DNA from: Ornithinimicrobium avium
Lineage (GTDB): Bacteria; Actinomycetota; Actinomycetes; Actinomycetales; Dermatophilaceae
DNA: 64,000 nucleotides
Direction of reading: 5' to 3'
Assembly: GCF_003351765.1 (NCBI RefSeq)
Contig: NZ_CP031229.1
Location: 1,674,001 to 1,738,000 of the forward strand
The notes beneath the pieces are model-generated. The model worked only from the letters and a program-made list of their open reading frames with translations. It had not been told where the DNA came from and did no database searches. The translations under genes were made by a program, and so were the position numbers. Of the stretch, positions 61,088-64,000 are shown in pieces. Position 1 is the stretch's first letter, and each line of letters opens with the position of its first letter.

Positions 61088-62157
61088 CACTCCAGGCCGA
61101 GCGCGGCAGCAGCGCTGACGACGTCGACGCTGACCCTCACCGGCTCCACGTCCGCCCCGGAGGCGTCGCGCAGCGCCCACTGCGGGTCCTTCAGCCCGTG
61201 ACCGGTGACCGTGCAGACCACGGTCGCCCCCGCCGGCACGCGTCCCGCCGCGTGGGCCTTGAGCAGCCCGGCGACCGAGGCGGCCGAGGCCGGCTCGACG
61301 AAGATCCCCTCGCGCGCGGAGAGCAGCCGGTGCGCCACGAGGATCTCCTCGTCGGTGACCGAGTCGATGAGCCCGCCGGACTCGTCGCGCGCCGCCTCGG
61401 CCTGCGACCAGGAGGCCGGGTTGCCGATGCGGATCGCGGTCGCGATCGTCTCCGGGTCGGCGACCGGGTGGCCGAGCACGATCGGCGCCGCGCCAGCAGC
61501 CTGGAAGCCGAACATCTGCGGGCGCCGGGTGGCCGGACCGTCGGCGGCGTACTCCGTGTAGCCCTTCCAGTAGGCGGTGATGTTGCCGGCGTTGCCGACC
61601 GGCAGACAGTGGATGTCCGGCGCGTCGCCGAGCGCGTCGACGACCTCGAAGGAGGCGGTCTTCTGCCCCTCGATGCGGGCCGGGTTGACCGAGTTGACCA
61701 GCTCCACCGGGTAGGCCTCGGCCAGCTTGCGCGCCAGGTCGAGGCAGTCGTCGAAGTTGCCGTCGACCTGGATGAGGGTGGCCCCGTGCGCGACCGCCTG
61801 GGACAGCTTGCCCATCGCGATCTTGCCCTCCGGGACGAGCACCCCGCACGCCATGCCGGCCTTGGTCGCGTAGGCCGCGGCGCTCGCGGACGTGTTGCCC
61901 GTCGACGCGCAGATGACGGCCTTGGCGCCCTTGGCCGCGGCCGCGGAGATCGCCGCGGTCATCCCGCGGTCCTTGAAGGAGCCGGTCGGGTTGAGGCCCT
62001 CGTACTTGACGTGCACCTGCGCGCCGGTGAGCCCGGAGAGGTGCTCGGCGGGGATCAGCGGCGTGCCGCCCTCGCGCAGCGTGACGACGCGCTCGGTGAT
62101 CGTCGCGGGCAGACGGTCGGCGTACTCCGCGATCACGCCGCGCCACTGGTGCGCCAT
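61087..62157 (-). CDS. thrC: Threonine synthase
   Basis: The 356-residue PLP enzyme has NPTGSFKDRGMTAAISAA with the PLP lysine, CASTGNTSASAAAYATKAGM, and SVNPARIEGQKTASFEVV. It makes L-threonine from O-phospho-L-homoserine. gaagaagagg precedes ATG 62157. It is the first gene of the thrC-thrB pair. The 200 bases upstream show no clear attenuator. Confidence 0.95.
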   Translation of the reverse strand: MAHQWRGVIAEYADRLPATITERVVTLREGGTPLIPAEHLSGLTGAQVHVKYEGLNPTGSFKDRGMTAAISAAAAKGAKAVICASTGNTSASAAAYATKAGMACGVLVPEGKIAMGKLSQAVAHGATLIQVDGNFDDCLDLARKLAEAYPVELVNSVNPARIEGQKTASFEVVDALGDAPDIHCLPVGNAGNITAYWKGYTEYAADGPATRRPQMFGFQAAGAAPIVLGHPVADPETIATAIRIGNPASWSQAEAARDESGGLIDSVTDEEILVAHRLLSAREGIFVEPASAASVAGLLKAHAAGRVPAGATVVCTVTGHGLKDPQWALRDASGADVEPVRVSVDVVSAAAALGLE

Positions 62158-62346
62158 GGTGCCTCTTCTTCTCGGGTCGGGGGTGCTCGGGACAAGGGTA
62201 TGAGGTGGCGCGCGTGGGCGGGCACACGGTGCTCCCGCGGACGGCCCCAGGGAGATTTCCCGGAACTCCACCAGGCGACCACCTTCTGTGCTTGGATGAC
62301 GCTGTCGACTCGTTCGCTGTGCATCTGCACTCACCAGGGGGGAACC
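62158..62346. promoter_or_regulatory. Divergent region between thrC and the right-end protease
   Basis: The 189 bases should contain the thrC promoter on the minus strand and that of the protease on the plus strand. No clear promoter boxes, T-box or attenuator are visible. Confidence 0.4.
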
Positions 62347-64000
62347 TTGAACCGGCTCAGCCCGGGCCGCGCGCCATGGCGTCCGCGACGTCCTACGCCC
62401 GGGCGGGCGGCGTGGACCGCTACGGCGTCGTCGCCATCGAGGACGGCGCCTTCACCGCCGCCGCAGCGATCGCCGCGTACGGGCCGTACGTCTTCGGGGA
62501 CGGGACCGTCACCGTGGCCCGAACGACCGCGGAGTTCACCTCGCTCGTCTCCGGGTGCCTCAGTGATCCCCTGCAGGTGGAGGCGATCGAGGTCAACCAG
62601 GCGATCCAGGACTGGGACAACAGCGTGCCGCTCGTCCAGGGGCGCACGACCCTGGTGCGGGTCTTCCTGGAGACACTGGTGTGTGCTCGTGGACGAGGAC
62701 GCGGTCGCGGATCGCAGCACGATGGCGGACAGCCTCAACTTCCAGCTCCCGCTCAACTGGACCTTTCAGGACTCCCTGGAGCTCGCCGTGGAGCTGCCCG
62801 GCGGTGTCACCTGCGACCCGGAGCTGAGCGGCACCAGCGCGCAGTGCTCGGAGACCGTCGGCTTCGGGGTGACTTCGCACCGGACGTGCAGTACCGCGGG
62901 ATCAGCTTCGAGGAGGACGAGTCCGTCGTCGAGCCCACGCATGCCGACCTGTGGGAGCAGAACGACCGGTTCTTCGCGCAGTTCCCGGTCGGCGGGAACT
63001 ACAGCATCGGCTTCCAGAACCTCACCGTCGACGAGCGTCCGACCGACCTGGGCGACATGAACGAGACGCTCCAGACGGCGAAGGAGCTCGCCGACGCCCC
63101 GCAGGAACAACGCTGGTACGGGGTCATCCCGGACTTCGACGACGGGACCGAGGGCGGCCTGTCGTCGGGCCGGGTGGCCTCGGGGTTCGACGCCGACCTC
63201 GAGGGCGAGCGCGAGGGCGGACACGCCCGCAACCGGGTGGTGCACGAGCTCGGTCACTCCTACGGGCTGCACCACAGCGTGAACGCCGCCCAGAACGGCT
63301 GGACGAAGATCCTCTGGATCTTCGACGACATGAAGAGGGGCTGGTGCGACGAGGTGGCCGACGGCAGCGCCGCGGACTACCCGGACTGGACAAGCATGGG
63401 CGCCCGGACCGTCGCTGCCCTGGGGCCTGTGGGTGACCCGCAGACCGAGATCTGGGGCGTGGACCCGCGCTACCTCGACTCGGACGAGGACCTGCTGCTG
63501 TCCGCGCCACACACGAACACCTCGCTCATGTCCTACTGCCGGGGGACCGACCAGTCGGGGCAGGCACGGTGGATCGGCAAGCGCGACTACGTGCAGCTGC
63601 TGACCGACGACCACGAACCGATCAGCGACGACCCCGACGCCGGGGCCGGCGACATGATCCGTGGCGTCATCGCGGCGGACGGGCAGAGCGCCGAGCTCAG
63701 GCCCGCGCTCGGGGTCGACCTCGCGCCGGTCGCGGACGACCCGACGGGCACGCACGCGCTGGTCCTCCGGGACGCCGCCGGGGGCGAGCTGTGGCGGACC
63801 CGCTTCACCCCGGTGGCCTCCCACGGGGAGCCCGAGACCGGCGGCGACGTCGCAGCCTCACCCTCGATCTTCAACGTCGTGGTCCCCGAGGGGCTGGCGG
63901 GGGCCGCACGGGTCGAGCTGCTCGCGGGCGGTACGACGCTGGCCGACCGCACCGTCTCCACCAGCGCGCCGGAGGTGTCTGTCCCGGCGCCGCAGTCCGG
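62347..64000 (+). pseudogene. Secreted-type metalloprotease, frameshifted and cut by the window edge
   Basis: The main frame (from ATG 62376, open to the edge) reads YGVVAIEDGAFTAAAAIAAY, EVNQAIQDWDNSVPLVQG, then a zinc site HELGHSYGLHH (HExxHxxGxxH, about 63250) and a Met-turn-like SLMSYC. From 62690 to 62868 this frame gives Arg/Gly-rich nonsense, while the +1 frame gives a sound protein (LVDEDAVADRSTMADSLNFQ, LPLNWTFQDSLELAVE). So two opposite slips are needed; adding a G to the GGGG near 62866 mends the second. An aggggggaacc ribosome site before TTG 62347 suggests the true start lies there, in yet another frame. A metzincin-like secreted protease is likely. Confidence 0.65.

Noticed and set aside
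62158..62346. T-box or attenuator upstream of thrC
   Set aside because: No specifier hairpin, antiterminator or terminator pair could be recognised.

Overview
The window is high-GC DNA from an actinomycete. Codons strongly prefer G or C at the third position, GTG starts are common, and a threonine operon, a tdh-kbl pair and actinobacterial conjugation and Tad families are present. The order Micrococcales, perhaps the Intrasporangiaceae/Ornithinimicrobiaceae group, is a guess from style only. The right part (about 37.75-64 kb) reads as chromosome. The left part (1-37.7 kb) reads as accessory DNA.

Left accessory segment (1-11.7 kb): a partial GNAT acetyltransferase, a GGW/DxD nucleotidyltransferase behind a 39-bp tandem repeat, a two-gene unit (three-helix membrane protein plus pentapeptide-repeat protein) behind a GTGA-N6-TCAC palindrome, a broken IS110 transposase split by about 370 bp of foreign sequence, a secreted VWA-metzincin protease, a HEPN-like protein, and a coiled-coil protein of unknown function coupled to a 39-residue ORF. 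A 5-prime remnant of a second IS110 element (upstream non-coding end plus 15 codons) lies at about 11.04-11.27 kb.

Integrated conjugative element (about 11.7-37.75 kb): nearly all genes run leftward and overlap by a few bases. From upstream to downstream they are a lipoprotein, a secreted protein, a SAF/CpaB-like protein, CpaE, TadA, TadB, TadC, a small Flp-like protein, three TadE/G-like pseudopilins and a giant LysM-BTAD protein. A strong hairpin terminator and a small unidentified regulator-like gene follow. Then comes a type IV secretion module: a ParA-like protein, a VirB2-like pilin, an anchored protein, a VirB6-like channel, an SCO6880-like protein, a VirB4 ATPase, a three-domain wall hydrolase, a small membrane protein, a VirD4/TraG coupling protein and a DUF4913 protein. 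An XRE regulator, an excisionase and a tyrosine integrase sit at the right end, next to the 3-prime end of tRNA-His, the probable attachment site. I found no relaxase and no second copy of the tRNA end, so the left boundary is unresolved or eroded.

Chromosomal segment (37.75-64 kb): tRNA-His, a YihY/BrkB membrane protein, tRNA-Lys, tdh-kbl (threonine catabolism), an MFS transporter, an alpha/beta hydrolase, CorA, a DUF3618 protein, a Bcp peroxiredoxin, a membrane protein, a two-component system whose regulator gene runs into tRNA-Leu, and an SGNH hydrolase. Next is a four-gene Wadjet type III (JetABCD) anti-plasmid locus, then PIN-domain and unknown genes, a PhzF-like protein, the thrC-thrB operon and a truncated secreted metalloprotease. 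jetA, the PIN gene, its neighbour and the terminal protease each carry a frameshift; at least one break in each is mended by adding one C or G to a short homopolymer. These may be real inactivation or base-calling errors. This bears directly on whether the defence locus is functional.
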